Shown here piece after piece: positions 14,812 through 28,008 of a DNA stretch of 64,000 nucleotides. Position 1 is the first letter of the stretch. Each line of letters begins with the position of its first letter. This stretch comes from Callaeas wilsoni. Taxonomy: Eukaryota > Chordata > Aves > Passeriformes > Callaeidae. The stretch covers positions 434,001-498,000 of the forward strand of contig VWPU01003220.1 in assembly GCA_013398955.1 (NCBI GenBank), read 5' to 3'. The translations under genes were made by a program, and so were the position numbers. Under the pieces are notes generated by a model that saw only the letters and a program-made list of their open reading frames with translations, was not told where the DNA came from and ran no database searches.

Positions 14812-16667
14812 CTTGGGTTAGTCTTACACATTTCCCTTGAAAGGTGCAAAGGGAATTAGAAAGTCACAAGAAAGTCGTTCAAGATGTCTGATAACAAACT
14901 TTAGTGAAAAGTGACTTATGCAAGACTTCTACGTCCATGTTTAAGCTACAAAATATAACTAAACTGAATTTTATGAGAAGTGATCAGTCACATAATTCAG
15001 ATTAGGGTATTTCTATTTCAGAGCTTCAGTGCACGGCTTAGAAAACATTGACTATTCTATTGTTGAAACCATCTTCCACCCTGAAACCGGGCGATAAAGT
15101 TACTTTCTGTTCGAGATATTAGAGCTTCTAAAAGAAGATGGATACTCAGGTTAAAACATATGGGAATTTTAACTTTGTAGATAAATGAAGTTGTATCTTT
15201 AAACACTTCTTCACACTGAACTGTAGTTAATATTTAATTTAAAAAATTCCATTTACTTCGGCATTCACTTAAATTTCTAATTCAGTCGTTATACAGTAAC
15301 CCATATAGGTGAGGGAGGGTGATATGTATCTTCAGTGCATTTTTCTGTCCTGCAAAGGTTTTCCTACTCAAAATTAAAATTGAAAAGAGGGGTTTTTTGA
15401 AGTTGACATGACATATGGCATTATTTCAGTGACTCTGCAGTTAATTAAGTATTTTCAATGACTCTATAATGAAGTATTGAGATTGACAATGAAGTCTAAA
15501 TCTGATTCTTATTTCTCTTGTCAGCTGCCATCTTAACAGCCATGAAAAGGCAAGTAATATAAGAAAGAGTGACGTAGGTCAAGATAATGGTAAAGGGGGA
15601 ATTTATTGTAGAAGTAGCTCGGTAGTAAAGATTTTCAGAGGCATTGAGCTGATTTGCTGAAAAACAGTTTTATCCCAGGCACAGTTTAGTGTGCAATCTA
15701 AAGCTGTTTACCTTATTACTTACCCTTCACAAGCACCTACCGTCTAAGAATGTGTGGAATATGATAGCTGTGATGAGATCTCTTGCAGATACCCTTTGCA
15801 GCTCTTAAAATCTGGCCCTGTGGATCCCAGATTCCAGTTTCCAATGGCTGCATGTGGGTATATGTTTGTATGTGAGTATGCATAAAAGTCTACTCAACAG
15901 AATTTCTGTTCTTAATAATGCCATGGTCACCTAAACATCAAATGCACCTCAAATCAGTACTTTTACTTTCACTAAAGATCCCATGTATTACCACTCTCAG
16001 CAGGCAGAGATCAGAGCTAGGAAGGCACAAGGAGCAGGGTAACTGCTCACTGTTGTAAGTGAAATCCTTAAAAATGCTGTGCATGCAAGTGCAGCACTTA
16101 GGAGTAGATCTAAGTAGATCCTCCCTCTACCTCTGTCCCCCTCTATTTAAAGGTGCACACTTTGTGTTTTATTTCTCACACTCTGCTGTCATTCTCGCCC
16201 ATAGGGAATAAATTCAAATCAACCAATTATCTAGAATTCATTATCTTGCAATTTTCTGTCTTGCCTTGAAACTCTTAATTTTGTTATTTTTCTACTGGAA
16301 TCACAACTTTAAGTTGACCGTGATTTTTCCCATTTTTCTCTCCCTTCAGCAAAATAATGACTGGGCTAACTCGCCTCAAGAATTATTCTTGAGAGGAACT
16401 CTTGGCTAGCAATAAACCAAAGGTAGAGACCTCAATGAATTTCTTTCTGGCTTCATTAGTGGTTCACCTGTTGAGCTGGGGAAAGCAATTCGATGTCTGC
16501 ATAGCACTTTCTAGTAGCTGCTTTGCAGGGACACCAGAAGAGCTCTATTCATCTTGCCTTAGCTTTGTCCATCCAGCTTAGGTTAGTTGTTGATGTTCCC
16601 TCTATAGCTGGTGAGAAGAGACTCAGCTCATCAACAAAGGCTGAATGACCTCAGAGAGAATTACATC

Positions 16668-16720
16668 TTGACTGAGAGACCTTGGGCAAGCAGCTTAGCC
16701 AATGGCCCCATTTAAAGAAA
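16668..16720 (+). repeat. Short MIR-like fragment
   Basis: About 50 bp containing GAGACCTTGGGCAAGCAGC and TTAGCCAATGGCCCCATTT resembles the MIR core segment around gaccttgggcaagtcac. It is short enough that chance or another SINE is possible. Confidence 0.35.
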
Positions 16721-17052
16721 ATATTACTCTTTTTTTGTTTGTTTTTGCCTAGCTCTGTATTATAATTAAAAGCAAATCCCTGTACGTGTCAAGAACTATA
16801 AACTTTGAAAACACAAATCACGAAAGACTGTCCCTAACACTCACTGAGAATTTTGTGCTGACAACAGCCACAGCACTGGGCCAAGAAAATCCCTGATATG
16901 CTGTTGTCTCCTGTGATATTTATCAATGCCAGCATCACAGTTGTCACTTTATGTCAGACTTGCTATCTTTCCTCAGCATGAGATCTCCAGAAGCAGGCGA
17001 TAATCTCTGCATCCTTTGGGAAAACCTCATCCCTTTGAATCATAGACTCAGT

Positions 17053-17250
17053 CACAGAATCACAGAAAGGTTTGGGTTGGAAGGGACCTTAAAGAGCATC
17101 CAGTTCCAACCCCCCTGCCATGCGCAGTGACACCTTCCACTAGACCAGGTTGCTCCAAGCCCCATCCAACCTGGCCTTGAACACTTCCAGAGATGGAGCA
17201 TCCATAAAGTCTCTGGGCAACCCGTGCCAGTGCCTCACCACTTTCTCCCT
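17053..17250 (-). repeat. CR1 LINE 3' fragment
   Basis: It begins CACAGAATCACAGAAAGG and continues with the conserved GGTTGGAAGGGACCTTAAAG block, then CACCTTCCACTAGACCAGG and GGGCAACCCGTGCCAGTGCC. This is a short minus-strand CR1 3' end of about 200 bp, closely related to the copy at 13703. Open frames of 68 and 75 codons over this interval derive from the repeat. Confidence 0.92.
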
Positions 17251-20084
17251 TGCTGCTGTTTTGCAAGCAGAAAAAGTGACACCAGAAACGCTCTCTTCAA
17301 TTTGTCTCTTTCTAACTAAACACTGACACAAATGCACTTTGAACTTACAGGATAGATTCAAAAGCAAAACTACTTATTTTTTTTCTTTTCAACAGGTTCA
17401 AGAGAAGCTCTGCAGGAAACACCAGGAGAATATACTTTTAACTTCAAACTGAAACATTTTTCTTGCTCAGTATTTTTACATAAATTACTGCAAGGAAAGG
17501 TTAAATTTTAGTATTCATATTCTCTGGGTACATAAGCTGAACACACAGGGATTGTACAGAACCTATACATTATTATTATTTTAAGCACATGAGCATTGGT
17601 AATATTGACTATATTGTGGAATGTCAGCCAGTTAATGAAGTACTTTGTATTTTCAGTCATGTCTCTACATGAAGTAATTCACCTGAAGGCAGAAGAAAAC
17701 CAGGTTTCTAGTGAGTTTTTGAATTCTAATATACTAAAATGTGTTAAACTGTTCAAATAAAAGAATATTTTCCTGAAGAGCCTTCTGCATCTTTAATAGC
17801 CCAATCACCCAGGGCCAGCTATGAGTTGTGTAACAGTCTCTAAAGCTGAAGTTTTTGAGCTACTAGGAAGACTAGGAGAGGCAGTGGCAATGGGATAGGA
17901 CAGACTTAGATTAACAGTAAGAAAAGAAGGAAAAAAAAATCTGACACTGAAGGTAACTAAAAAGCAAAACAACAAAGAAACAAACCATGTCTGTGCAAAG
18001 TGCAAACATGAATAAGAGGGAAAAGAGAACACATTTTAAAGTAAATAGACAGCAATGAATAGGAGCTTCTCAAGACATATGATATAGGAAAGGATGTCAT
18101 TGTAAAAGAAATAGCAAAAATGTTGGTAAGACTTACTGCTTAAAATTAAAAATTGAAAGCAAACACAAAACATCTTTGGCATGAAATGCATTTTTTTTCC
18201 AGATGAAAATCACAATAAAAACTGAAAGAAGAAAGAGATTGAGAAAAGAAACACTGGAATGGGTTCAGAAATAATGTCAACCTCATCCTGGATCTAAAGT
18301 GAATTATCCTTGGGCACCCCTCTGCTCACTCAGCAGCACACTCCCTTCTAAAAGGCCAGGACACAAATCCATACATGTCTCTGCCCTTGAAAGAAAGTCT
18401 TGTTTTCTGAAAAAGCTGTCAGGTAAGGGCAAAACCTGAGTTTTAGTGAACTCTAAGACAGAGAAGAAAATTTGGAACACTCTGTAGCCCATACTTAACA
18501 GTTAAATGAGCAGCTGCAAATGTAACTCCTGTTGCAAAAAGAAAATGAACTCTTTATTTGCATTCCTTACCAGACTTATTAATGAGTACCTTAAAAAAGC
18601 AGCAAAAAGTGGTAAATACTGAACTTAAATTAATCAACTGTCAGAGAAAAGTAATTCATAATCTCCATCATGAGGAATTAGCAGATACACTTTTTCCATG
18701 TGTACATAAATATGACTAAGCACAGAAGGCTGTGTACGAACAACAAAAAACTAAGAAAGACCTGCCCTAATAATGAAGATTAAAGGACTACAGAAAAAAA
18801 CTCCCAACCACATAACTTCATGTTTTCACATTTAAAATGAAAAGAAAAAAGATGAGTTTTTAAAGGAAATCATATTTTCCCTGGACAACATTGACAACTG
18901 TATATTCTTCAATGAAGAATGTACTATTCAAGGAAATTTAAAGCCTGTTGATAGAAACAAGAGCTTAATGTGACTGAATGAAAAAATAAGTACTTAAAAT
19001 GAAACATTCATGAAAACAGGAATTGAGAAAGCTCAGGAGTCTGTAAGGAAACAGCAAATACACTCTAGCAGACAGTGATGACTACATTAAACACAAGCGA
19101 ATCGGCAGAAAAAAAATTAAGAAAATATATGCATAACTTGTTTCATGCACAGATGCCTAGTAGGTACTGACTATTTTAGACAAAGCCAAAAAAAAAAAAA
19201 AAGAGAATTCTTGTTTTCATAAAATATTCAATATTGTATGGGTTTCACTATGTAACTCTACTAAGAAAGTGATCTTTAAATTTAACAGAGGAATTAAAAT
19301 GTAAACTTTTGTGTCTTAGGGGGAGCCTACAAAGGCTTGACTTTACAAGAACATTTATAATCCCTGATGCTTCAGCTGTGGCATCTGACGAGCCTCAGAA
19401 ATATCTGTTGGTGCTGGGGACATGTCCATGAACACAGGCAGAGTCACTCAGGGACCAGAGTTAATTTGCAGTAGAGTGGAAGCTGTGGTGAGGACAGCTC
19501 AGGCAAACAGAAAGGAAATGCTGTGAGATGAGAAAATTGAAAGTTAACCAGGGAGATTTTTTTTACCACTCTTTCCATTTTAAATATGCTTTAGGGGTTT
19601 TACTTGAAGATATTGTGAAACTTGCAAAGAAATTATAAACTTAAAGGCTTTTCTCCAACAATGTAAAAATAAAAGCAGTATATTCTAAATAATATGCAGA
19701 AAATAGAGGCACAAAAGCTATACCTAAGGCAAAGGTCTTGCATGGCCAGACAAGTGGGTATTATCTTGGCACTGGTGCATTTGTCCGAAGGGTACCAAAA
19801 TTGTATTTATTAGATCAAAAGAAAGGCAGCAAATACCAGTCTCAACATTTAACCCTGTACATTACCTGCTGACATAGCCTGGAGCACTCAGGATTAGTTC
19901 TGAACACAACAAATACCATTTGGTGCGCTACATAAAATTGTGTATTGCAGGCACACAACCCTGTTAAACATCTTCACTAACACAGAAATCTCTGCAACAA
20001 AGAGGCAATTTCTTGCTTAGTGAACTCTGGAACTTTTGTTGAAGCAAAATGTGTTCAAACTACGAGAAGGGAGAACGAGTTTCG

Positions 20085-20242
20085 ACAGCATCATCTGTCA
20101 TGCCATCCCTGGAAACATTCAAGGCCAGATTGGATGGGGCTCTGAGCAACCTGATCTAGTTGAAGATGTCCCTGATCATGGGTGGAGGTTTGGAACTAGC
20201 TGGCCTTTAAAGGTCCCTTCCAACTGAAATTATTCTATGATC
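20085..20242 (+). repeat. CR1 LINE 3' fragment
   Basis: The plus strand carries CCATCCCTGGAAACATTCAA, GGCCAGATTGGATGGGGCTC and AGGTCCCTTCCAACTGAAAT, followed by TATTCTATGATCTGG, the degenerate CR1 terminal repeat. The element is sense to the window and antisense to DLG2. The left boundary is unclear because sequence before 20085 diverges. Confidence 0.9.
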
Positions 20243-23200
20243 TGGATAACCATCTTCAATGGGCACTTCATGGACAAATAAGGGGGGCACAGGCCTGCCA
20301 TTTAATCAGCTAGAGAAAACAATTCTCCAACACAGTAAAAAAAACCTCTATGGGTAAGTAAGAAAACAGTAGAGTTGGAGATGTCACTGTAAAAAGAGTG
20401 GGGAAAAAAGCAGCCTTTAATACTGCTATTTGAAAGAGCCTCTTGCGTAGGAGAACTCTGGTGCATTATCAACTATTACCAGTAAATTGGGATCTGAAAT
20501 AAAAATTTCTCTAGTTTTGGAACAATGCTTCTTCTCTTGTGTCAAGAAAAAAAAAGGCTCAAATACAAGGGGAAAAATATACTACCATAATGTTGAGTTT
20601 TTTCATTTATATTTCTCATTCTTCCTCCATGCTCCTAACTTAAAAAATGGACCAAGCTTCTCAACAAAATCCACTCACTGAACTTCAGCAGGACAATCTG
20701 TGAAACATACCTCTAAACTTTTTTTGCTTTTATTCATCTTCCTAGTGGTGGTGTTTTCTACCTGAGGACAAGGAGAGGATTTTTCACCTCCCTGGTCACT
20801 AGAACAGTACTCAGGGCAAGTATCACTGTGTGCTTGTCCTGGTCTTTCTCCTCTCCCTAAGCTGCCGGCCACTGTTGGAAACTGGATCCTCAGCAAATGG
20901 GCCTTTGGTCAGATCCAGCTTGGCCATTTCAAGATTATGTTCTGTTCTTTAGCGCACATGCATGAAATATAACTCTAATAGCTTGCATTCTTTGGCAATT
21001 GGATACAGCCAACTGCTGTAATGCAGCTTTATCCAAGTAATTAAGCTACATTCCCTTTTTAACAGCTGGGGAAGGGGAGCTTTAATACAGCTAGTCATGT
21101 TTCAAAGTATAGAAGTAACCTAGACAAAGAGGAATAAATACAATTATTTTCTTTTTGTTTTGAATTTTCTATCTACCTAATTCCCACAGCAGCTGGAAAG
21201 GTTAAATGTCTGAACCAGGAATCTATGTGACTGTTGTACCAAAAGAGGAGACAAATGTTTGTACTCTGAGGAAGGAACAGGGAATGAAAAAGGGGTAAGT
21301 ACTAAAAAAATATCCATCACTGCAGTGACTCCTGGATTTTTCATCTGGTATTTTCAAAAAAGCGAATCTAATGCATCTGCAGCTCAGGCAAATGTGTAAG
21401 ACAAGGGGTATTTTTTCACAACATCTGGGGCTGCTTCTGAAAGCTCTATTCTAATGTACTACGGAGCATCCCAGAATTAGAGGCAAAAGAATGAAAAAGT
21501 AAATTTAGTATCAGAGCTTCCAGGAGCTGCTTAGGTGCAGTTCTTCAAAAATTCCCTTAGCTACTGCCTGAAGAGACAGACACTGCCTCTCATAGTGTCT
21601 CTCCCTCTCACACTCTTCCTGTATCTAAAGCTCAGCTACTCACCTCACAACAGGCGCCGAGCAGCAGCTCGCTCAGAAAGAGACAAAGCACAAATTCTTC
21701 CACTGTAATAACTTTTTAACCTCTTCAGTGTCAGCTGTTCTAATCAAACTGTAATCAATGAATGTTTTCCCTGTATGCAAGCCGTTAAGGGAGATGGTTA
21801 ATTGACTCGCTCGAAAGATTTAAAGCACATGAAACTTCCAATTGGTTTAACAGTTTTCCAGGGACTGTTGTGAGGCAATAGCTGCAGAGGTACTGCAATG
21901 CAGCACAGCTCAGCTTGCAGACCACTGACACAGAATATTTTGCAAAAATCTTAAGGCTACACTTCACCTTTTCACACTGCTGCGGGAGAAAGGAACATTA
22001 GCTTTTGAGACTAAAATGGGCAATAAACCTTTTTAGAAGCTTTATTCGGAGTACTAGTACTCTGTCTGTCCCCACTCTCAAGCTGTGTCTTTCAGGACAA
22101 ATTGTGACTAGTTCAACCAAAGTTCCCTTTTCTTCAAAAATATATTTTAGCATAACTGACAAAATGTTTTTTTTCTTAACTCCTTCCATACTGGGCTGTA
22201 TTTGCAACTTTTGCCATTAAATAGCAAAATATGGCCTGAATAAAAACCTGGAGGTGTAAAATGTGTTTCCCTGTATGGTATATATTCAATTTTAATTTCC
22301 ACTTAATTGCTTAATAGGGACACACTGTTCCATCCTAAGATTATTTTCCAGGCTCAGGTTTTTATTTTACATTTACTTCATAGCTCTGCAATACTTTAAA
22401 AGAGATCTGAGAGTTGTTAAGCTGGGAGGAAAGTTAAAATGCTTCTGATTATTAAAAGTTGGAGTGCAAAGCTAAATATAGGTGATTAGTTTGTCTTCTA
22501 ATTTTGTTCTAAGTAGCTTTTGGTCCTTAAATTATCTTTAATTTCATATCAACCACACGCAGAAGATGTGAGTTTCACAAGAATATGAAAGGCTATCTTT
22601 CTGAAGGCTGCCGGGACTAGTTAGTGTAGACTAAATATATCAACAAACCTCCATATGAACTACATCCACAATGATTATTAAGAGATCATGATGCTTAACA
22701 TTAATTGTCCTCCATTTACACAATACATGTGTACATAGCATACGCTACACAGGTTATTTTCAGTTTTTAAAATAAAGGTAAGGAATCACCCAAAAAGCCC
22801 AGAGTTATGGCTGCTGTTCCTAAATACGTACTTCTACTGCTGAGCTCTGATTTTCTTAACTTCTGTGATTTGTCTTCCTCTTGCTCTTAATAATCTATCC
22901 ATAATTTTGTTCACTGAATTGACATTTCTATTTGGATTTTCATAATGCTTTGCCTCTTCTGTTCCTCAGAGAGATAAGGGAAATAAAGGTGGTGAGTCTA
23001 AAGGAGGAAAACAGGGACTAAAGAGAAGAAGAACTGGCTCTCCATTTATACTATCCCTTTTATTTCCATTCAACAGCTTTGCATGAAATCACTGTTTGTA
23101 TCTTCTATTCTCCCTTTATTCACAGTATCTGTGCTCTTTTACAGCATTTTCAGCATTTTCACCAAGACCACTTTCATCTGAGGGATGGGCAGTGTGGTTC

Positions 23201-24243
23201 AGCTGAGCACCATCACCAACCACAGATCTGTCAGCATTCAAAAAAATGCTGTGATGCTATTCTGTTTTGTCTGGGCTCATCTCTGCATTTGTGCATTCCA
23301 AATAGGATGACAAAAAATAAGCACCACAATATTGATGGGAAAAGCTATTCAAATTGATGGCAAGCACTAGAGATTTTTTTGGTAGGAGTTACCATTCTTA
23401 TGAGACTTGTTGCCAAGTCTCTGAGCATAAATGTGAAGGAAGTTCATATGAGGCTTAGAATGGGATTCTGTTTGAAATAAGGAAAGGGACATTTAAACTT
23501 TGAAAGCTGTTTCTATAGTATTCACCTATTTTTCTTCCCACAGCATAGCATATTATTCATGTTTTGAGAAAATACCAAGATAAGCATACTGGAAGCCTTC
23601 CTTTATTGATTAAAAGTAAGCTTTTTCTACTCACAATTTTAACTGCTAACCATCAGCTGGCTAATAGTATTGACTGGTACTTACATCATCGTCACTCAAT
23701 ACCTGAAATATCAGTAGCTAAACGTTTCATTGAATGTTTTTGTTTGCAACATCTAATGGCTTAATAATCTGGAAGACATTAAAAAATGTACCGGTTAACA
23801 TTTGTAGTGGCTATTCTTGGATCTCCCCAGAAAAACCCAAAATTGTAGTAACAACTCATAACTTCCAGTGTGAAAATGGAAGAAGCAAGCTACCAGCCAA
23901 CTTAGCGTATGTACTTTACTAGATTTGGAAGTGTTTTAAAGTGAGAAGCCCCTGAGGGAAGCACAGTTGTACAGTTTTAAGACTATTTTATGACTATGTT
24001 CCAATATATGCAACAAGATAAGATACAGTAAATAAGAAATCAGGTATGAATTTCAAATAAAGGACAAAATTACTTCTGCAACAACTTTTGAATAAAATAA
24101 ATATTTATGCTCATATAGAGTATGTTTGTCTTTCTGTGTGACCTATAAATCTCTAAATAATTCTCTGTGAAGGTTACTTAACTCTTTAAATTTTTTTTCA
24201 TCTTTCTTTGCTGTTAGGGATTTCTCAGGAAACAAATATTTCA

Positions 24244-24285
24244 TTTTATGCTGTTTGATTTTATGCTGTTGATTTATGCTGTTTG
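24244..24285. repeat. Tandem repeat, 13-15 bp x 3
   Basis: Three adjoining units, TTTTATGCTGTTTGA, TTTTATGCTGTTGA and TTTATGCTGTTTG, differ by single-base losses. A minisatellite-like array of only three copies. Confidence 0.88.
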
Positions 24286-26286
24286 CATTAACCATCATCT
24301 CAGATTAAAATTAAATACTTCAGCTGTAACACAACGCATGCTGGACAACTATGGAGTACCCTCACTACCTTTAAAGCTTCAATCATTTACTATAAAAAGA
24401 CAAACTTTTGGGCCCTGTTCTTCACAAGTTTCACTCTCTGTGGTGTGTTTTGAGCTGTTTGGCTGAAACAGAAAACTTTTCCTTCTTTCTGGCTTTGCTT
24501 CACTGACAAGAAGTCATGCAGTTGGGACTAGTCTGCCCTCAACAGGGGTTTTGGTGAATGGAGCAATGACATAGGAAAAATGGAATAAATATGCAATATA
24601 ATACCGGATGGATTTCATCAGCATCATTTGAAATGTACGTTCACCAAAACTGAATTTGACACAGTACCAAGCTGCTAAAACGGAGGGTACAAGTATGTCA
24701 ACTAAAAGTTCAATTCTAATAGGAAAAAGCTGTCAAGTGATGTATTTTTTTGTGTATTAACAATGGCATGGAACAACTGTGACATGCCAGTGATTGCTAC
24801 AAGTACCCAGACACCATGGTGATAATTGCAGTGTAAAATCACCAGACAGCAAACAAGATTGCTGGAACTAATAGGAACACGGTTTCATTCAGAACCCGGT
24901 GCGGATTCTATCTGTAATGGAATTGCTTTTCAATACTTCTTCTTTGAAATAACACTGATTATTCCTCATGCATTTTTATATTAATATGTTCCATTTATTT
25001 AACTAAAGATAGATACTTTCAATTTCATTTGCTGTCATCTGCCCATTTCTTACTATGGCCTAATTTATTCTGTTTGGTGACTCAAGTACAGATAAACTAA
25101 TAAATGGATGCTTGATTCCAGATCTGAAGCTCAATTGTACATTTGACAAAAATAGAAGCTGTTTTTCTCCTTGTGTGCTATCATCAGGATCCAAAGAAAT
25201 GGAAGAAAGTATCATATTGGATAAATTCTGGCAGTACTAATTCATCTTCCCTGAAAATACCTGACTGACTGAGCATGTTATTAGAGCTGCTGTTTCAGTT
25301 GTAAGACCTACATATCTCCTAGGCTGGGCACAATCAGGCCGAATCAACTTCTGAATTGAGCTAGAACTGCTTCCTGAAAAACAGTAACACGGTGCCAGCA
25401 AGTCTTCACAGACACTTGCACTTGCTGAATTTGGCAAAGACTTTAAAGTAGCAACTACCAAAGAGGAAAACCACCTTGAGTTCCAATCAGAAGGTAATAC
25501 TCCTCTCACAAATTCTTTGAGAACCTCAGATAGTCATGTGGGTCACTGCTCAAGGACAACAGGAAGTTCTGCCCTTTAATTCTGGACTCCGAATCGATCA
25601 GTGCCTTCTTCTGCCCACTGAAACTAGCTTAACCTCTAGAAAGCTAAATATTAGACAGCAAAATCTGAACGAGTATCCCACCTTAAATGTGACAGTAAAT
25701 GTATCCCACGTTAAATGTCTTACATTCTGCTGAATTTCCTGCTGATGCTTTTATTTAGAAAGCTGTCATTTTCCCTAATAAGTAGTTGTTATCAAGGCCT
25801 AATTGCCCTGAAGGTACAAGGACACTGTCATCCAAAAGTAATAATGGGACGCTCTACACATTCTGCAGGAAGCATTTATCTTTGTCTAATTCTAATCTGA
25901 CTGTTTGAAGCAATGTCAGATCTTCCTGGCATTTCTGTTCTCTCTTAACCTATCTTTTGCACTACCTATTTCCACGAAGAGACTAGAAAAGAACATAAAA
26001 TGAGCACTAATGAGAATAAAATGATTAACTAAATGTTGATTATTGTCTTATTATATGCACACTTAAAGAGCGCTGTTATAGTTGCATAAAACGCTTCTAA
26101 AAGCCAAGTCTGTCACAAAAATACAGCCATTTCCTTGGGACAGAATTGTCACTTTAATTTTCATTCCAGATGACTGCTGATGATAGCTGGGAAACTCGCT
26201 ATCTACAACAGCCTCATCCTGTTAAATGAGTGGCTCCAAAGCACTCCTCTTTTGCCATGTGCCTTTCAGGTGGTTATTTGACTTAC

Positions 26287-26389
26287 CCTCCGGCTGGTAT
26301 TGTGCTATGATTGTTACCGTCTGCCCCGCTCCTTTGAGCGCAGCCGCAGCCTGCTCATGGGTAGCACCTCGGAGATCAATGCCGTTCAC
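26287..26389 (-). CDS. DLG2: DLG2 internal exon: C-terminal half of PDZ3
   Basis: This exon encodes 34 codons plus one base, beginning [13 protein letters not shown] and ending in a stretch with [15 protein letters not shown]. It completes the PDZ3 domain begun by the exon at 44242-44398. The histidine of THEQ sits at the start of helix alpha-B, where class I PDZ domains contact the Ser/Thr at peptide position -2. The acceptor is CCTGCGCAG (AG at 26391-26390) and the donor GTAAGT lies at 26286-26281. It starts in phase 0 and ends in phase 1, with the final G expected to begin the Asp codon of the PEDYARFE extension. NGIDLRG and [16 protein letters not shown] are DLG2-type; mammalian DLG2 has Ser where this copy has Thr (GATHEQ). 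The frame stays open upstream through the acceptor to an ATG at 26434 and downstream to a stop near 26222, but both extensions are intronic. Confidence 0.97.
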
Positions 26390-27278
26390 CTGCGCAGGGA
26401 ACGAAGACAACAACAGGTATGAGTAGCTTGACATGAGACAGGGAGACAGAAGTGGGGTTCTAATGTGAATATCCGATGGGTATAAAGGTCAGACTGCCCA
26501 GATGCAGAAGCAAAAGTACAAAATCGAAAAGGCTGAGAGGAAATTTCCTACGACCGGCCAAGAGGATATGCACTAGTACCACTCACCCCATAGTTTGACT
26601 GTGCTTATTCATGCAGTTTCTCTGACCACTATTTTTTGGGTATTTCCTGCTCTATCGAGTTTACATTTCTGGTTATCCCTTCATCAAGCAGAATCACTAA
26701 ATATATTAAGTTCAAAATATAAATTTTCCATGATGCTTGAAGGTCAATGAAGAATACTGCAAGCAAAGAAGCTGCTCCTTCAGTCAAACTCTGCAGGCTC
26801 AGTCAGCAGCATCAGGAAACCCAGAGATACATAGAGCACGTCTAACAAAAGCTGCTGGCTACAGAACTTTTAGAGCAAAAATCTCATCTACTGCTTTCAG
26901 TTTATGCAACCCCTCCAAATATTGCCTGGAAATATCCTGTATCTTCCACACGACAGCAGTGTAGGTGCTGTCAGATACAGCTTCCTCAACTCTGCCTGTT
27001 CAACATCCACAGACCTTTCCATATGGTTTCTTTTCTTAATCATTTCTGGCTGCACAAGAAATGGAAGAGGAACAGAATAGAACGAAGTAGGAAATGCACT
27101 CCTAAAACTCACGGGCAGTTTCAGAACTCTCTGGATTTGTATTTGTGATACATGTTTTGTCAGCAGTATTCCAAAGAAGAGAAAGAATTCATATACAAAT
27201 TTATTAACTGCTCCAGTAACTTGAATCCTGCTTTCCAGTGGGAGCATTACTGTCTGGCTGTACTGAAGTATAAGATTT

Positions 27279-27336
27279 CTTTTATTTATGTATCTATGTT
27301 TGTATGTATGTGTTTATTTATGTATTTATCTGTCTT
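27279..27336. repeat. Degenerate tetranucleotide repeat (TTTA/TGTA type)
   Basis: The stretch alternates TTTATTTATGTATC, TGTTTGTATGTATG and TTTATTTATGTATTTATC, an interrupted four-base microsatellite. Confidence 0.8.
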
Positions 27337-27821
27337 TCCTCTCACTTCTACAGGTTTTCACTTTATAATATTTTAGTGAAGAACAGGAAATTTTTGACAT
27401 GTAACAACATCAGTGGGACAGAAATCCAATTCTGATTACTGAAGAAAAGAAAAAGAAAGGAAATAAAGGGCAGAAAGGGGAAAGAGAACCATGCCACAAG
27501 AAGCAAACAGTCCAAAACACTAGACCCAAATTCTCAGCTACAGCAAATATTTGTGTTTATCTTTACCAAGTACTATTGCAAGATGGCTAAGCACATATTG
27601 AAAAGATGGGGGTTTTTTTTAAATTTAATTTTTAACAACTTTTTAAGGATTACAAAAATAAATTTGATTCCATAGAACTTTTTAAGTAACAGCTATTAAG
27701 TCTGTTATGAATACATTTATTCAGGTCAATAACGTTTAGAAACTGGCTCATCTTAGCTTGCTGTCTTTCATCAAATTTTGGAGAATATGATGTTTTGAGA
27801 ATACAATTATTAATTACCACA

Positions 27822-28008
27822 GAGTCATAGAATAGTTTGAGTTGGAAGGGAACTTTAAAGCGCCTCTGCAATGAACAGGGACATCTTCAACAAGACCATG
27901 TGGCTCAGAGCCCTGTCCATCCTGACCCTGAGTGTTTCAGGGATGGGGCACCCACCACTTCTCTGGGTAATCTGTGCCAGCGTCTCACCACCATCCTCAT
28001 AAAAAATT
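27822..28008 (-). repeat. CR1 LINE 3' fragment, diverged
   Basis: It starts CAGAGTCATAGAATAGTTTG and AGTTGGAAGGGAACTTTAAA, and ends near TCTGTGCCAGCGTCTCACC. The pattern is the minus-strand CR1 3' end with more substitutions than the 13703 and 17053 copies, so it is likely an older insertion. The 69-codon open frame here is repeat sequence. Confidence 0.9.

Larger units (their letters stand above)
1..26286 (-). other. DLG2: DLG2 intron downstream of PDZ3 (partial, at least 26 kb)
   Basis: This is intron 3' of the PDZ3 exons in gene orientation, running off the window start. The next DLG2 exon should encode the hinge containing YARFEAK and MMNHSMSSGSGS; I did not find it, so the intron is probably longer than 26 kb here. 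It contains CR1 fragments at 13703-13946, 17053-17250 and 20085-20242, a MIR-like fragment at 16668-16720, and small tandem duplications at 7265, 14769 and 24244. Positions 1560-2160 and 8460-8700 are GC-richer than their surroundings but carry no recognisable gene. Confidence 0.85.

Noticed and set aside
26390..26434. In-frame ATG upstream of the second PDZ3 exon (MSSYSYLLL...)
   Set aside because: It lies in the pyrimidine-rich acceptor tract and would give half a PDZ domain; a real start is unlikely.
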